A stretch of 64,000 nucleotides of DNA from Saccharomonospora xinjiangensis XJ-54 (GCF_000258175.1 NZ_JH636049.1:3449482-3513481), one strand, 5' to 3'. Counted from the stretch's first letter, positions 27,719-37,353 are shown. The notes: generated from the letters alone by a model not told the origin. Numbers and translations are program-made.

Positions 27719-28717
27719 GTGAAGAAGATCATCAATGATCCGGCGACGGTGGTCGCCGATTCGCTGGCGGGTCTCGCCGCCGCGCATGCCGATCTCGTGC
27801 GAGTGGACTACGACCCGAACATCGTCGTCCGTGCCGACTCACCGGCTCGCGGGGTGTCGGTGATCTCCGGTGGAGGCTCGGGTCACGAGCCGCTGCACGT
27901 GGGCTTCGTCGGTCCCGGAATGCTGCACGGTGCCGTTCCCGGCGCGGTGTTCACCTCACCGACGCCCGACGCGGTCCAGGCCGCGATCTCGGCCACCACG
28001 GGTGACGCAGGCGCGCTGCTCGTGGTGAAGAACTACACCGGCGACGTGCTGAACTTCGAGACCGCGGCCGAACTGGCCTCCGCGGAGGGGCTCGACGTGC
28101 GCACGGTCGTCATCGACGACGACGTCGCCGTGGCCGACTCGACGTTCACCGCGGGGCGCCGCGGTGTCGGTGGCACCGTGCTTCTCGAGAAGATCGTCGG
28201 TGCCGCCGCCGAACGGGGTGACGACCTCGACACGGTGGAAGGGCTCGCCCGCGGCGTGGTGGAGCGGGTGCGCTCCATCGGTGTGGCGTTGACGGCGCCG
28301 ACCGTGCCCCATGTCGGTGAGCCCAGCTTCGACCTCGGGGCGGGCGAGGTGGAGTTCGGCATCGGCATCCACGGGGAGCCCGGCCGCGAACGGATCGGCA
28401 TCGAGCCCGCTTCCGCGCTCGTCGAGCGAATGGTGTCGGCGGTCGCGGAGGACTTTCCGCTGGAACGCGGTGACGATGTCCTGCTGTTCACGAACTCCAT
28501 GGGCGGCACACCGCTGCTGGAGGTGTATCTCGCACACGGCATCGCCGAGCGGCTGCTTGCCGAGCGAGGTGTGAACGTGGTGCGCAGGCTCGTCGGCCCG
28601 TACATCACAAGCCTCGAGATGCAGGGCATCAGCCTGACGGTTCTGCGGATGGACGACCGGCTGACCGAACTGTGGGACGCTCCCGTGAGGACTCCCGCCC
28701 TGCGCTGGGGAATGTGA
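27719..28717 (+). CDS. dhaK: PTS-dependent dihydroxyacetone kinase, substrate-binding subunit
   Basis: Binds dihydroxyacetone covalently and presents it to DhaL for phosphorylation to DHAP. 332 aa. N-terminal ISGGGSGHEPLHVGFVG and the hemiaminal-forming histidine in GIGIHGEPG (about residue 220). GTG 27719 with a strong GGAGGT at 27709-27714. First gene of dhaKLM; dhaL starts inside its stop (TGATG). Confidence 0.95.
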   Translation: MKKIINDPATVVADSLAGLAAAHADLVRVDYDPNIVVRADSPARGVSVISGGGSGHEPLHVGFVGPGMLHGAVPGAVFTSPTPDAVQAAISATTGDAGALLVVKNYTGDVLNFETAAELASAEGLDVRTVVIDDDVAVADSTFTAGRRGVGGTVLLEKIVGAAAERGDDLDTVEGLARGVVERVRSIGVALTAPTVPHVGEPSFDLGAGEVEFGIGIHGEPGRERIGIEPASALVERMVSAVAEDFPLERGDDVLLFTNSMGGTPLLEVYLAHGIAERLLAERGVNVVRRLVGPYITSLEMQGISLTVLRMDDRLTELWDAPVRTPALRWGM

Positions 28718-29337
28718 TGGCCTGCACCACGAACGACGTCGTAACCGCCCTGCGCGCGGCGGCGGCCACCGTCGCCGAACACAGGGTCGAGTTGACCGAC
28801 CTCGACCGGCCCATCGGCGACGCCGACCACGGGGAGAACATGCACCGGGGTTTCACCGCGTTGACCGCGGCCCTCGACGGCGCGGTGCCGGAGACACCAG
28901 GGGCGGTACTGAAGCTGGTGGCCACCACACTCATCTCGAAAGTGGGCGGCGCAGCGGGGCCGCTCTACGGCACGGCGTTCCTGCGAGCCGCCACGGCGGT
29001 GGGGCAGGCGCCCGAGCTGGACACCGCCGCCGTGGTCGCCGCGTTGCGGGCGGGGCTCGACGGTGTCGTGGCCAGGGGCAAGGCCGAGGTCGGTGACGCC
29101 ACGATGGTGGACGCGCTCGCCCGTGCGGTCGAGGCCGCCGAAGCCGCCACGAGCGACGGCGTCGCGGCCGTGCTGACGGCCGCTGCCGACGCGGCCGACG
29201 AGGGGGCGAACTCCACGATCCCGCTCGTGGCGAGAAAGGGAAGGGCCTCCTACCTCGGGGAACGCAGTATCGGGCACCTCGACCCCGGCGCGCGTTCCAC
29301 AGCCCTGCTGCTGCGGGCTTTCGCGGAGGCGCGATGA
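28717..29337 (+). CDS. dhaL: PTS-dependent dihydroxyacetone kinase, ADP-binding subunit
   Basis: 206-aa helical barrel carrying tightly bound ADP-Mg, which is rephosphorylated by DhaM. The Mg/ADP ligands are in PIGDADHGENM (Asp triad), followed by SKVGGAAGPLYGTAFL and VGDATMVDAL. Overlaps dhaK by 1 nt and dhaM by 4 nt, so the three subunits are translationally coupled. Confidence 0.95.
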   Translation: MACTTNDVVTALRAAAATVAEHRVELTDLDRPIGDADHGENMHRGFTALTAALDGAVPETPGAVLKLVATTLISKVGGAAGPLYGTAFLRAATAVGQAPELDTAAVVAALRAGLDGVVARGKAEVGDATMVDALARAVEAAEAATSDGVAAVLTAAADAADEGANSTIPLVARKGRASYLGERSIGHLDPGARSTALLLRAFAEAR

Positions 29338-30023
29338 GGGTCGGTCTTGTGGTGGTGTCGCACAGCGCCAAACTCGCCGAGGGGATCGCCGAGGTCGCCG
29401 AGCAGATGGCTCCCGACGTCACGGTGGTGCCTGCGGGCGGAGGACCGGACGGCGGGATCGGCACCGACTACGACGCGGTGGCCGCAGCCGTTGAGCGGGC
29501 GAACAGCGGTTCGGGAGCCGTGGTGCTGTACGACCTCGGCAGCGCCCAGATGACGGCCGAGATGGTGGTGGAGGCTCTCGACGATCCCGGGGCCGCCGTG
29601 GTCGTGGACGCACCGCTCGTGGAGGGAACGGTGGCGGCGGCGGTGGCGGCACAGGGTGGTGCCGACCGCGCGGGCGTCGCGCAGGCTGCCGCCGAAGCAG
29701 GCGGAGCAGCAGGGGCAGCCGCCGCGTCTGCCGCTCCTGCGGCTGCCGAGGCGGGCGCCCTGCGAACGGAGTTCGTACTGGACAACGAGGCCGGGCTGCA
29801 TGCGCGGCCCGCGGCGTTGCTGGTGAGGGCCATCGCCGGGGTAGACGCCGACGTCCGTATACGGTTCGGTGACGACGAGGCCGACGGGCACAGCGTTCTG
29901 GCGATCATGTCCCTGGGCGCGCGCAAGGGTGACCGCGTCGGTGTGGAGGCCGCGGGGCCGCAGGCGCAGGAAGCGATCGAACGGATCGAAGCGCTGGCGC
30001 GACGACATTTCGACGAGGGCTGA
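29334..30023 (+). CDS. dhaM: Dihydroxyacetone kinase phosphotransfer subunit, EIIA-HPr fusion
   Basis: 229 aa. An N-terminal mannose-type EIIA domain (VVVSHSAKLAEGI, His10) is joined to a C-terminal HPr domain (EAGLHARPAALLVRAI, the phosphorylated His in HARP) by an Ala-rich linker of roughly 40 residues (from AAVAAQGGADRAG to AAEAGALRTE). Unlike E. coli DhaM there is no EI-like third domain, so phosphate must come from a free Enzyme I encoded elsewhere. It overlaps the next lipoprotein by 1 nt. Confidence 0.93.
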   Translation: MRVGLVVVSHSAKLAEGIAEVAEQMAPDVTVVPAGGGPDGGIGTDYDAVAAAVERANSGSGAVVLYDLGSAQMTAEMVVEALDDPGAAVVVDAPLVEGTVAAAVAAQGGADRAGVAQAAAEAGGAAGAAAASAAPAAAEAGALRTEFVLDNEAGLHARPAALLVRAIAGVDADVRIRFGDDEADGHSVLAIMSLGARKGDRVGVEAAGPQAQEAIERIEALARRHFDEG

Positions 30024-30979
30024 TGAGGAAATACTGGGGGATCGGCGCCACGCTGCTCGTGGCGCTCGCGGGCTGCGGAGGCGGCACGGTCGAGGGAACA
30101 CCGGAACCCGACGGCGGGGACGAGCCGATCAGCAGTGCCGTGCTGGGAGACGCCCGCACGCTCGATCCGTGCTCGCTGGTGGCTCCTGAGGCGTTCGCGT
30201 CACACGGTGACGCTCGCAGGGTGGCCCGCGAATCACTGGATCACTGCCGGGTCGCGGTGGCCGTCGATCGCGAGAACGTCATCGTGGACTACGGTCTGCT
30301 GCTTCCGGAGGACGCGGAAGGCGAACGGCCGGTGACCACTCTGGCGGGAGACGTGAGGGTGGTGGCCACGTCGGCGGAGGGCACTCGCCCGTGCACGCTC
30401 CGCGTCGTGCTCGCCGACGAGACCCGCATCGAGGTGAAGGCCGACGCGCAGCGTTCCGGCAGCGCCATGCCGAGCGAGACGGTGTGCGCGGTGGCGAGGA
30501 CGGCCGCCGAGGGTATCCACACGTCGCTGTCGTCGGGTGCCGTCGAACACTGGGAGCCGCCGACGACCTCGCTCGCGCGGTTGTCGGCATGCGGGCTTCT
30601 GCCCGCCAGGGAAGTCGCCGACCTCGTCGGAACGTCCTCCGAGGTCACGCTGTATCCCGCCGAGCACCAGTGCACATGGGGCACGCCTGGCGGCGAGCAG
30701 CCCAACGCGCAATTGGACTTCACGGTGGGCCCGAAGCCGGACTTCACCAATGCGGACAAGGAAACCGTCGCCGGCCGCGACACTATGGTCCATCTGGCGC
30801 AGACCGACTCGTTGTCGGTGTGCACCCTCACCACCGAGCACGGCCCGTTCGCCGAGGCGGTGGACGGCGAGGTGGAGCTCGCGGTGGTGCGAGTACTGCT
30901 GACGGACGGTGAGGCCGACCCGTGCGAACACGGCATCGACCTCGCCGAGGCCGCCTGGGAGAAGCTGCCTGCCCGGTGA
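30023..30979 (+). CDS. DUF3558-like lipoprotein coupled to dhaM (copy 2)
   Basis: 318-aa lipoprotein with lipobox ALAGC (Cys18). As in copies 1 and 3 there are two similar Cys modules: RTLDPCSLVAPEAF and LSACGLLPAREV each open one half, and each half contains further Cys (DHCRV, RPCTL; HQCTW, SVCTL, DPCEH). ATG 30023 lies inside the dhaM stop (TGATG), so it is made with the dihydroxyacetone kinase. This suggests a sensor or uptake role linked to glycerol or dihydroxyacetone metabolism, but that is inference. Confidence 0.7.
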   Translation: MRKYWGIGATLLVALAGCGGGTVEGTPEPDGGDEPISSAVLGDARTLDPCSLVAPEAFASHGDARRVARESLDHCRVAVAVDRENVIVDYGLLLPEDAEGERPVTTLAGDVRVVATSAEGTRPCTLRVVLADETRIEVKADAQRSGSAMPSETVCAVARTAAEGIHTSLSSGAVEHWEPPTTSLARLSACGLLPAREVADLVGTSSEVTLYPAEHQCTWGTPGGEQPNAQLDFTVGPKPDFTNADKETVAGRDTMVHLAQTDSLSVCTLTTEHGPFAEAVDGEVELAVVRVLLTDGEADPCEHGIDLAEAAWEKLPAR

Positions 30980-31085
30980 GCGCAGGTCCCCCCGTGGCGT
31001 AGCAGAGAGCACGGTCGGCTCTCACGTTGATCACGACTCGGCAACCGGCGTGACACCGGCCTGGTAGGACGGCGATGTCACGCAT

Positions 31086-32051
31086 GTGTTGTTGAGACGA
31101 CTCGCGGTTTTCGTCCTTTTCGGAATCCTGCTGGCGGCGTGTGCGCCGACCGTGAAGGGCGAGGCCGACGCCGGTCAGGTACCGCCGCTGGAGAGCGGCG
31201 AGGCGCTGGGTGACCTCACCACCGTCGATTTCTGCACCCTGCTCGACAAGCAGGGGCTGCGGGAGGCCGACGTGTCGGTGGAGGTGGCGACGTCCGGGTT
31301 CCTCCGGTGCACCGCAGAGGTCGAGCTGGGGATGGCCGGGCTGTCCGTGACGATCGGGGACCTGTACTGGGCCACGCCGTTCTTGGAGGCCGACGAGTCC
31401 CGCGAACTCGCGCGGTCGGTGCATCGAAGGCATTTCGAGGAGGAGTCGGTCTGCTGGCGGGAACTCGTGTTCTCGGACGAGGTTGCCCTCGACATCTCCG
31501 TGTACGAGTCGTACGGCGACATCGAGGGAACCAAGGGGGATGTCGAGATGTGCGTCGTGGCCGACCTCGTCACCGACGGTGTCCAGCAGGCCGTGTACTC
31601 GGGTGGTGGCGAGTCGATGACCTTCCCCGAAGGCTCGCTCGACGAGCAGGAGCCGTGCTCGCTGCTCTCCGCGGACGAGGTGATCGACATCCTCGACGTC
31701 GAGGACGTGATGTTCGAGCACGCCCTCGGCGGCGGCGGCTGCTCGTGGTGGTGGTTCGACGACTTGTACGTGGGGACCGACGTCGAGTTCGGCGTCGTGG
31801 ACTTTGGTGCGGGCGCCGCCGATGCCGAGGACTACTACCCCGACGAGGTCGCGGGACGTCCCACGCGAACCGACTATTTCGGCGAGGGGCAGTGCATGGT
31901 GGAGACACCTCACATGATCGTGCCCTCCGAGGCGCCGACCGAGTTGGAGGTGGTCGGCGTCTACACCTACGGCAAGGACGACGAATCCTGCACCGCGGCG
32001 AGGAAGCTGGCCAAGCTGGCCTGGACGCGGCTGCCCGAGTACGAGGGCTGA
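31086..32051 (+). CDS. DUF3558-like lipoprotein (copy 3)
   Basis: 321-aa lipoprotein with lipobox LLAAC (Cys19), strongly acidic. Two Cys modules again: LTTVDFCTLLDKQGL and EQEPCSLLSADEV. A Trp/Cys-rich patch GGGGCSWWWFDDL stands at the start of the second half. Function unknown. It starts 106 nt after copy 2 with its own GTG and no obvious Shine-Dalgarno. Confidence 0.65.
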   Translation: MLLRRLAVFVLFGILLAACAPTVKGEADAGQVPPLESGEALGDLTTVDFCTLLDKQGLREADVSVEVATSGFLRCTAEVELGMAGLSVTIGDLYWATPFLEADESRELARSVHRRHFEEESVCWRELVFSDEVALDISVYESYGDIEGTKGDVEMCVVADLVTDGVQQAVYSGGGESMTFPEGSLDEQEPCSLLSADEVIDILDVEDVMFEHALGGGGCSWWWFDDLYVGTDVEFGVVDFGAGAADAEDYYPDEVAGRPTRTDYFGEGQCMVETPHMIVPSEAPTELEVVGVYTYGKDDESCTAARKLAKLAWTRLPEYEG

Positions 32052-32110
32052 GCCCAAACACCCCCTGGCCTCTGCCTGCGGCGTCAACAGCGGGGTCTCC
32101 ACCCGTCCCT

Positions 32111-32320
32111 TCAGCCGCAGCCGCAGGCGCCTCCGCGGCAGCCACCGCCGCCGGCCGGGGCGGGAGCCTGCGCCGAGCCGGTCAAGGCCACCGTGGTCAG
32201 CAGCTTCACTGTGTCGTCGTGTCCTTGCGGGCAGGACGCGGGCGCACCGGACTCGCTCATCGGACGGTTGAGTTCGAAGGAATCCGCACACACGCGGCAG
32301 CGGTAGGCGTAGGTTGGCAT
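32111..32320 (-). CDS. FmdB-family zinc ribbon protein
   Basis: 69-aa protein that opens with the FmdB signature MPTYAYRCRVC. Zinc ligands are probably Cys8, Cys11, Cys30 and His34, a CxxC...CxxxH pattern in place of the usual four Cys. The Gly/Cys tail (GGGGCRGGACGCG) could add metal ligands. Regulatory or assembly role unknown. ATG 32320 has a GATAAT box 6 nt upstream. The open frame to 32470 overlaps the divergent gene and is not used. Confidence 0.8.
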   Translation of the reverse strand: MPTYAYRCRVCADSFELNRPMSESGAPASCPQGHDDTVKLLTTVALTGSAQAPAPAGGGGCRGGACGCG

Positions 32321-32326
32321 AGGCCG

Positions 32327-32332
32327 ATTATC
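32327..32332 (-). promoter_or_regulatory. -10 box, leaderless promoter of the fmdB-type gene
   Basis: GATAAT on the minus strand, five of six matches to TATAAT, 6 nt before ATG 32320. Confidence 0.5.
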
Positions 32333-32372
32333 GCCGATTCTCGCTGGACGCCACCGTCGTAGGAGGCCGAAC

Positions 32373-33527
32373 GTGATGGACCTGCCCACCGTCGCCTCGG
32401 CAACTCCGACGCTCGCCGAGGTCACACCGTCGGCGCTCGCGGCGCTCGGCGTCGCCGGTTTCACCGACACACTCGGCTTCGGTCAGCGCTCACGCGTGTG
32501 CGTGCTGCTGATCGACGGTCTCGGCTGGGAGTTGCTCGCCGCGCACGCTTCCGATGCCCCCGTGCTGTCCGGTTTGCCGGGAAAGCCGCTGTGCGCGGGC
32601 TATCCGGCCACCACCGCGGCCGGGCTCGCCGCGATCGGCACGGGCACCGCGTCCGGAGAACACGGTTTTGTCGGTTACACGTTCGACCTGCCGGGCGTCG
32701 GCGTGCTGAACGCCCTGCGCTGGCGCGAACACCCCGGCGGTGGTGACCTGCGTGAGCGGGTGTCCCCCGCCGAGGTGCAGCGGCTGCCCACGACCTTCGC
32801 GAGGGCCACCGAAGCCGGGCTCACCGCCACCGTGGTCTCGTCCGAGATCTTCGCGGGCACGCCGTTGACGAGGGCTGTGCTGTCGGGCGGGTCCTACGTG
32901 GGGGTTCACGCGCTCGGCGACCTGGTGGCGGCCGTGCCCGTGGCGCTGAGGTCGCGGGGCAGCTTCTGCTACGCCTACCACGGTGACCTCGATCGACTCG
33001 GTCATCTTCACGGTCCGGGTTCGGTGCCGTGGCGGATGCAGCTTCGGCAGGTGGATCGGCTGGTGGAGTCGATGATCGAGCAGTTGCCGGAGGGCAGCGC
33101 TCTCGCCGTGGTGGCCGACCACGGCATGACCACCCTTGACCGCGACACCGGCAGCCAGGGCTGTGTGATCGACGCCGATACCGAACCGGCTTTGGCGGAC
33201 GGCGTGAGGGCGATCGCGGGAGAGGTCAGGGCCAGGCACGTCTACGCCGAGAGCGGAGCCGCCACCGACGTGCTGGCGACGTGGCGGGAGATGCTCGGCG
33301 ACAGGGCCTGGGTGATGCGCAGGCACGAGGCCGTTGACGCGGGCTGGTTCGGTCCTGTCGTGGCCGACCACGTGCTTCCGCGCATCGGCGATGTGGTCGT
33401 GGCCGCTCGTGGCCGGTCCGGGGTGGTGAGGAGCGTGAAGGAGCCTCAGGAGACAGCACTCGCCGGCCAGCACGGATCGCTGACCCCTGAGGAACAATTC
33501 GTGCCGTTCATCCTGGCCGAGGTCTGA
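32373..33527 (+). CDS. Alkaline-phosphatase-superfamily phosphodiesterase/nucleotide pyrophosphatase
   Basis: 384-aa metal-dependent phosphohydrolase of the type I phosphodiesterase/NPP family. Metal and catalytic residues appear in the expected order: Asp in LLIDGLGWE, nucleophile Thr in YPATTAAGLA, Asp/His in HGDLDRLGHLHG, Asp-His in VADHGM, and His in GQHGS. No signal peptide, so it acts in the cytoplasm, unlike most NPP enzymes. GTG 32373 and ATG 32376 share GGAGG at 32362-32366; either could be used. Confidence 0.85.
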   Translation: MMDLPTVASATPTLAEVTPSALAALGVAGFTDTLGFGQRSRVCVLLIDGLGWELLAAHASDAPVLSGLPGKPLCAGYPATTAAGLAAIGTGTASGEHGFVGYTFDLPGVGVLNALRWREHPGGGDLRERVSPAEVQRLPTTFARATEAGLTATVVSSEIFAGTPLTRAVLSGGSYVGVHALGDLVAAVPVALRSRGSFCYAYHGDLDRLGHLHGPGSVPWRMQLRQVDRLVESMIEQLPEGSALAVVADHGMTTLDRDTGSQGCVIDADTEPALADGVRAIAGEVRARHVYAESGAATDVLATWREMLGDRAWVMRRHEAVDAGWFGPVVADHVLPRIGDVVVAARGRSGVVRSVKEPQETALAGQHGSLTPEEQFVPFILAEV

Positions 33528-33567
33528 GTCGCTTTCGGCCGCGTCGGAGCGGGCGAGCCGCGGCGGC

Positions 33568-33573
33568 TACCGT
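33568..33573 (+). promoter_or_regulatory. -10 box, leaderless promoter of a small zinc-ribbon gene
   Basis: TACCGT ends 6 nt before ATG 33580, within the same spacing class as the other leaderless starts. Confidence 0.5.
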
Positions 33574-33579
33574 GGAAAC

Positions 33580-33879
33580 ATGCCCCGTCGTAACCGCGCG
33601 CGCCGTGTCGAGCCCAGAACGGGTTCGCCGGGCTTCGGTGCGGGCTGGGCGCGACCCGAGTCGGGGCCCGACGGTGACTGGGTGGTGCGCTCGGTGCCGG
33701 GCGCGCAGGCCACGAAGATCTACCGCTGTCCCGGCTGCGACCACGAGATCCGGCCCGGAGTGGCACACGTCGTCGCGTGGCCTGCCGGTGAACACGGCTC
33801 GGTCACCGATCGGCGGCACTGGCATCAGAGCTGCTGGAAGGCGAGGACGAGGCGAGGGCCGACCCGGCGCCGCTGGTGA
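33580..33879 (+). CDS. Small basic treble-clef/zinc-binding protein
   Basis: 99-aa, Arg-rich at both ends. Putative metal ligands Cys50 and Cys53 (CPGC) plus His80/His82 and Cys85 in RRHWHQSCW form a CxxC...HxHxxC pattern like a treble-clef finger. Such small proteins are conserved in actinobacteria without known function; nucleic-acid binding is plausible. The stop is 8 nt from the convergent GNAT gene. Confidence 0.65.
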   Translation: MPRRNRARRVEPRTGSPGFGAGWARPESGPDGDWVVRSVPGAQATKIYRCPGCDHEIRPGVAHVVAWPAGEHGSVTDRRHWHQSCWKARTRRGPTRRRW

Positions 33880-33887
33880 GGCACCGA

Positions 33888-34409
33888 TCAAGGGGAGTTC
33901 TGGGGGTTTCTCCGGTAGTACACGGCAGGCGATCCCCGGTAGAGGTCCCTGCGGTACTCCGCGAACGACAGTTTCTCCGCCACCCTTCGTGCCGCGGTGT
34001 TGGAGACGTTCGTGACGATCACCACCGGTGTCGTGGGGAGCTCCCGCTCCGCCCATTCGACCATCGCCGTGGCCATCTCTGATGCGTAGCCGTGGCCCCA
34101 GGCATCGGGGCGGAAACGGTAGTACAGGTTGAGCACCGTCTCGCCGTCGATGTCGGCGCGCTGGAGCCCTCCCACGCCGATCACCCTGCCTGTCGCGGCG
34201 ATTTCCACGGCGACGTATCCGAAGCCGTGGTCGGACCAGTGCCGCAGCCACGAGCGGAACTGAGCACGCGCCTCCTGCGGCGTCGGGGGTGTGCTCTCGT
34301 GAGGGTGGGTCTCTCGCGCCGCCTGGAGCCCGACGACGACCGGCAGGTCGTCGTCGGTGAACGGCCGCAGCAGCAGCCGTGGCGTGTGCAGTGGCCGGAG
34401 CCTCCTCAT
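33888..34409 (-). CDS. GNAT-family N-acetyltransferase (RimJ/RimL-like)
   Basis: 173-aa acetyltransferase resembling the RimJ/RimL branch: start LHTPRLLLRPFTDDDLP, core VIGVGGLQRAD, and the CoA-binding segment RPDAWGHGYASEMATAMVEWA (Q/RxxGxG/A region). The C-terminal NTAARRVAEKLSFAEYRRD is typical of the family. The substrate may be a ribosomal protein N-terminus or a small amine. Confidence 0.85.
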   Translation of the reverse strand: MRRLRPLHTPRLLLRPFTDDDLPVVVGLQAARETHPHESTPPTPQEARAQFRSWLRHWSDHGFGYVAVEIAATGRVIGVGGLQRADIDGETVLNLYYRFRPDAWGHGYASEMATAMVEWAERELPTTPVVIVTNVSNTAARRVAEKLSFAEYRRDLYRGSPAVYYRRNPQNSP

Positions 34410-34416
34410 GCCCGCG

Positions 34417-34422
34417 AATGTA
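34417..34422 (-). promoter_or_regulatory. -10 box, leaderless promoter of the GNAT gene
   Basis: TACATT on the minus strand ends 7 nt before ATG 34409. Confidence 0.5.
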
Positions 34423-34553
34423 GTGCCTCCACGCGGCGGGCTCTCGCACTTTTCCGAGGATCGCGCACCGGGCTACGACGTGTCGCTTGGGCCGCGAGTG
34501 GACCGGCCGACAGCGCCGACCGTGTTCGGCCTGCCCGGGCTGCCCACAGTGCC

Positions 34554-34559
34554 GACAAT
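34554..34559 (+). promoter_or_regulatory. -10 box, leaderless promoter of an alpha/beta hydrolase gene
   Basis: GACAAT ends 6 nt before ATG 34566. It keeps the key A2 and T6 of the -10 element but lacks T1. Confidence 0.4.
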
Positions 34560-34565
34560 GGGAGC

Positions 34566-35312
34566 ATGTCGTCCTTGCCGCTCGTTCTGCTGCACGCCTA
34601 CCCGCTCGACGCGCGCATGTGGGATCCCGTGCGAGCTCCGCTCGCGGAACGAACCCGGCTGATCACGCCCGACCTGCGGGGGTTCGGCCGCTCCCCGCTG
34701 CCCGGCGGCGAAGCCGGCCGCAGCCTCGACGACATGGCCCGTGACGTGCTGGCGCTGCTCGATCGTCTCGGGCTCGACAGGGTGGTGCTCGGCGGCTGCT
34801 CGATGGGTGGGTACGTCACGTTCGCACTGCTCAGGCTCGCCCCTGAGCGGGTCGGTGGGATCGCGTTGATCGGCGCCAAGGCGAGCGCCGACACCGACGA
34901 GGCGAGGTCCAACCGCTTCGCGGTGGCGCGACGTGCCGAGACGGAGGGTACGGCAGGCTGGCTCGCCGACCAGATGCTGCCGGTGTTGCTCGGCGAGACC
35001 ACGCGCAAGCGCCGTCCCGAGGTGGTCGAGCGGGTGCGCGAGATCGTCGAGCAGCAGTCGCCTTCGGGGGTGGCCGCGGCGCAACGCGCGATGGCCGCGC
35101 GCGGCGACTCCACCGCACTGCTGCGGTCGGTGGACGTGCCCGCCGTGGTGATCGCGGGCGAGGAGGACACCGTGAACCCGCCTGGCGTCGCGCGTGACCT
35201 TGCCGACACGATGCCGCACGCGGAGCTCATGGCGCTGCCCGAAGCGGGCCACCTGACGCCGCTGGAAGCTCCCGAAGCGGTGGTCGATGCGCTGGCGCGC
35301 TTGCTCGGCTGA
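34566..35312 (+). CDS. Alpha/beta hydrolase
   Basis: 248-aa alpha/beta-hydrolase. [13 protein letters not shown] marks the oxyanion region, GGCSMGG carries the nucleophile Ser79, Asp201 lies in [10 protein letters not shown], and His229 in [10 protein letters not shown]. Similar to 3-oxoadipate enol-lactonase and small esterases; the exact substrate is unknown. The frame is open back to 34092, antisense to the GNAT gene, but ATG 34566 is the natural start. Confidence 0.82.
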   Translation: MSSLPLVLLHAYPLDARMWDPVRAPLAERTRLITPDLRGFGRSPLPGGEAGRSLDDMARDVLALLDRLGLDRVVLGGCSMGGYVTFALLRLAPERVGGIALIGAKASADTDEARSNRFAVARRAETEGTAGWLADQMLPVLLGETTRKRRPEVVERVREIVEQQSPSGVAAAQRAMAARGDSTALLRSVDVPAVVIAGEEDTVNPPGVARDLADTMPHAELMALPEAGHLTPLEAPEAVVDALARLLG

Positions 35313-35568
35313 CTCCGACGTGACGAAAGTCAACACGGCTCCGCCAAGCGGTCGTACGAGCCGGGACAGGGGTCTTCACCTGCGGCTTTGCCGAGGGTGG
35401 CGAGCTGCCTCCCGTGCTGCTCACCGCGCTGACGGCCCTGCCGGACGTGATCTGTGCTCCCGGTGCGTCGGCCACGACAGGGAGAGGGATACGATCCCCC
35501 GTAGCCAACGTGGGTCCCCGCCCGTGGCGACAGCAAGGTTCGCGGGGTTTCGAGTGCAGGAGGCTTCA

Positions 35569-37353
35569 GTGACGGCCGTAGCGCCCCAGCCGATCGCAAC
35601 GCGTCCGTACCCGACGCGAGAGTCGGTGAAGGGATCGTCATTGTTGCGGTTCTTCCGCACGACGGACCACAAGCAGCTCGGCATCATGTACATGGTGACG
35701 TCGTTCGCCTTCTTCATGGTCGGCGGCGCGATGGCCATGCTGATCCGTACCGAACTCGCGGTGCCGGGTCAGCAGTTCCTCTCGCAAGAGCAGTACAACC
35801 AGCTGTTCACCATGCACGGCACGGTGATGCTGCTGTTCTACGCGACGCCGATCGTGTTCGGGTTCGCGAACTTCATCCTGCCGTTGCAGATCGGCGCACC
35901 CGACGTCGCGTTCCCGCGACTGAACGCCTTCTCGTACTGGCTGTTCCTGTTCGGCAGCCTCATGGGTCTCGCGGGCTTCGTCACGCCGGGCGGTGCGGCC
36001 GACTTCGGCTGGTTCGCCTACACCCCGCTCTCGGGCGCCATCTACTCTCCCGGCGTCGGCGCGGACCTGTGGCTCGCCGGTCTGATCATCAGTGGTCTCG
36101 GCACCATTCTCGGCGCGGTCAACATGATCACCACGGTTGTCTGCATGCGCGCACCGGGCATGACGATGTGGCGGATGCCGATCTTCACGTGGAACATCCT
36201 GATCACCAGCCTGCTGATCCTGCTGGCGTTCCCGATCCTCGCCGCCGCGCTCATCGGTCTGCTCGCCGACCGGCGCCTCGGTGGTCACATCTTCGACCCC
36301 GCCAACGGCGGCGTGATCCTGTGGCAGCACATGTTCTGGTTCTTCGGCCACCCCGAGGTGTACATCATCGCGCTGCCGTTCTTCGGTATCGCGTCGGAGA
36401 TCGTCCCGGTGTTCACCCGTAAGCCGATCTTCGGTTACAAGGGGCTGGTGTGGGCCACCCTGTCCATCGCGGCGCTGTCCGTGGCGGTGTGGGCGCACCA
36501 CATGTACGCGACCGGCGCGGTGCTGCTGCCGTTCTTTGCCTTCATGACCTTCCTCATCGCCGTCCCGACCGGTGTGAAGTTCTTCAACTGGATCGGCACG
36601 ATGTGGAAGGGGCAGATGAGTTTCGAGTCGCCGATGCTCTTCACGGTCGGCTTCATGGTCACCTTCCTCTTCGGTGGTCTGACCGGTGTTCTGCTGGCCG
36701 CGCCTTCGATCGACTTCCACGTCTCCGACAGCTACTTCGTGGTCGCGCACTTCCACTACGTGCTCTACGGCACGATCGTGTTCGCCACGTTCGCCGGGAT
36801 CTACTTCTGGTTCCCGAAGATCACCGGACGCATGCTGGACGAGCCGCTGGCCAAGCTGCACTTCTGGCTGACGTTCCTCGGCTTCCACCTGACGTTCCTC
36901 GTGCAGCACTGGCTGGGCAACGAGGGCATGCCGCGCCGTTACGTGGACTACCTCGCCAGCGACGGGTTCACCACGCTGAACATGATCTCCACGATCGGCG
37001 CCTACATCCTCGGTGCCTCGACGCTGCCGTTCATTTGGAACGTCTTCAAGAGCTACCGGTACGGCGAGGTCGTCACGGTGGACGACCCGTGGGGCTACGG
37101 CAACTCGCTGGAATGGGCCACCAGCTGCCCGCCCCCTCGGCACAACTTCACCGAGCTGCCGAGGATTCGCTCCGAGCGCCCCGCGTTCGAGCTGCACTAC
37201 CCGCACATGGTCGAGCGGCTGCGCAGTGAGGGCCACGTGACGTTCACCGGCAAGACGCTGCCCCACAAGGACGCCAAGGACGCGCCGTCCGAACTCGTGA
37301 CGGCAGGAGCGATGCCGGGCGATCGCGACAAGGACAACGCAAGCGAACAGTGA
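35569..37353 (+). CDS. ctaD: Cytochrome c oxidase subunit I (aa3 type)
   Basis: Catalytic subunit of the aa3 oxidase. 594 aa, 12 or so membrane helices. Heme/copper ligands: [10 protein letters not shown] near helix II, the CuB His-Tyr pair in [12 protein letters not shown], the HH in [10 protein letters not shown], and the heme a/a3 His pair in [14 protein letters not shown] 35569 has GGAGG (35559-35563) 5 nt upstream. The open frame to 35287 overlaps the hydrolase and is not used. TACGAT at 35490-35495 is a possible -10. serB2 follows, as in Rv3043c-Rv3042c. Confidence 0.96.
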   Translation: MTAVAPQPIATRPYPTRESVKGSSLLRFFRTTDHKQLGIMYMVTSFAFFMVGGAMAMLIRTELAVPGQQFLSQEQYNQLFTMHGTVMLLFYATPIVFGFANFILPLQIGAPDVAFPRLNAFSYWLFLFGSLMGLAGFVTPGGAADFGWFAYTPLSGAIYSPGVGADLWLAGLIISGLGTILGAVNMITTVVCMRAPGMTMWRMPIFTWNILITSLLILLAFPILAAALIGLLADRRLGGHIFDPANGGVILWQHMFWFFGHPEVYIIALPFFGIASEIVPVFTRKPIFGYKGLVWATLSIAALSVAVWAHHMYATGAVLLPFFAFMTFLIAVPTGVKFFNWIGTMWKGQMSFESPMLFTVGFMVTFLFGGLTGVLLAAPSIDFHVSDSYFVVAHFHYVLYGTIVFATFAGIYFWFPKITGRMLDEPLAKLHFWLTFLGFHLTFLVQHWLGNEGMPRRYVDYLASDGFTTLNMISTIGAYILGASTLPFIWNVFKSYRYGEVVTVDDPWGYGNSLEWATSCPPPRHNFTELPRIRSERPAFELHYPHMVERLRSEGHVTFTGKTLPHKDAKDAPSELVTAGAMPGDRDKDNASEQ

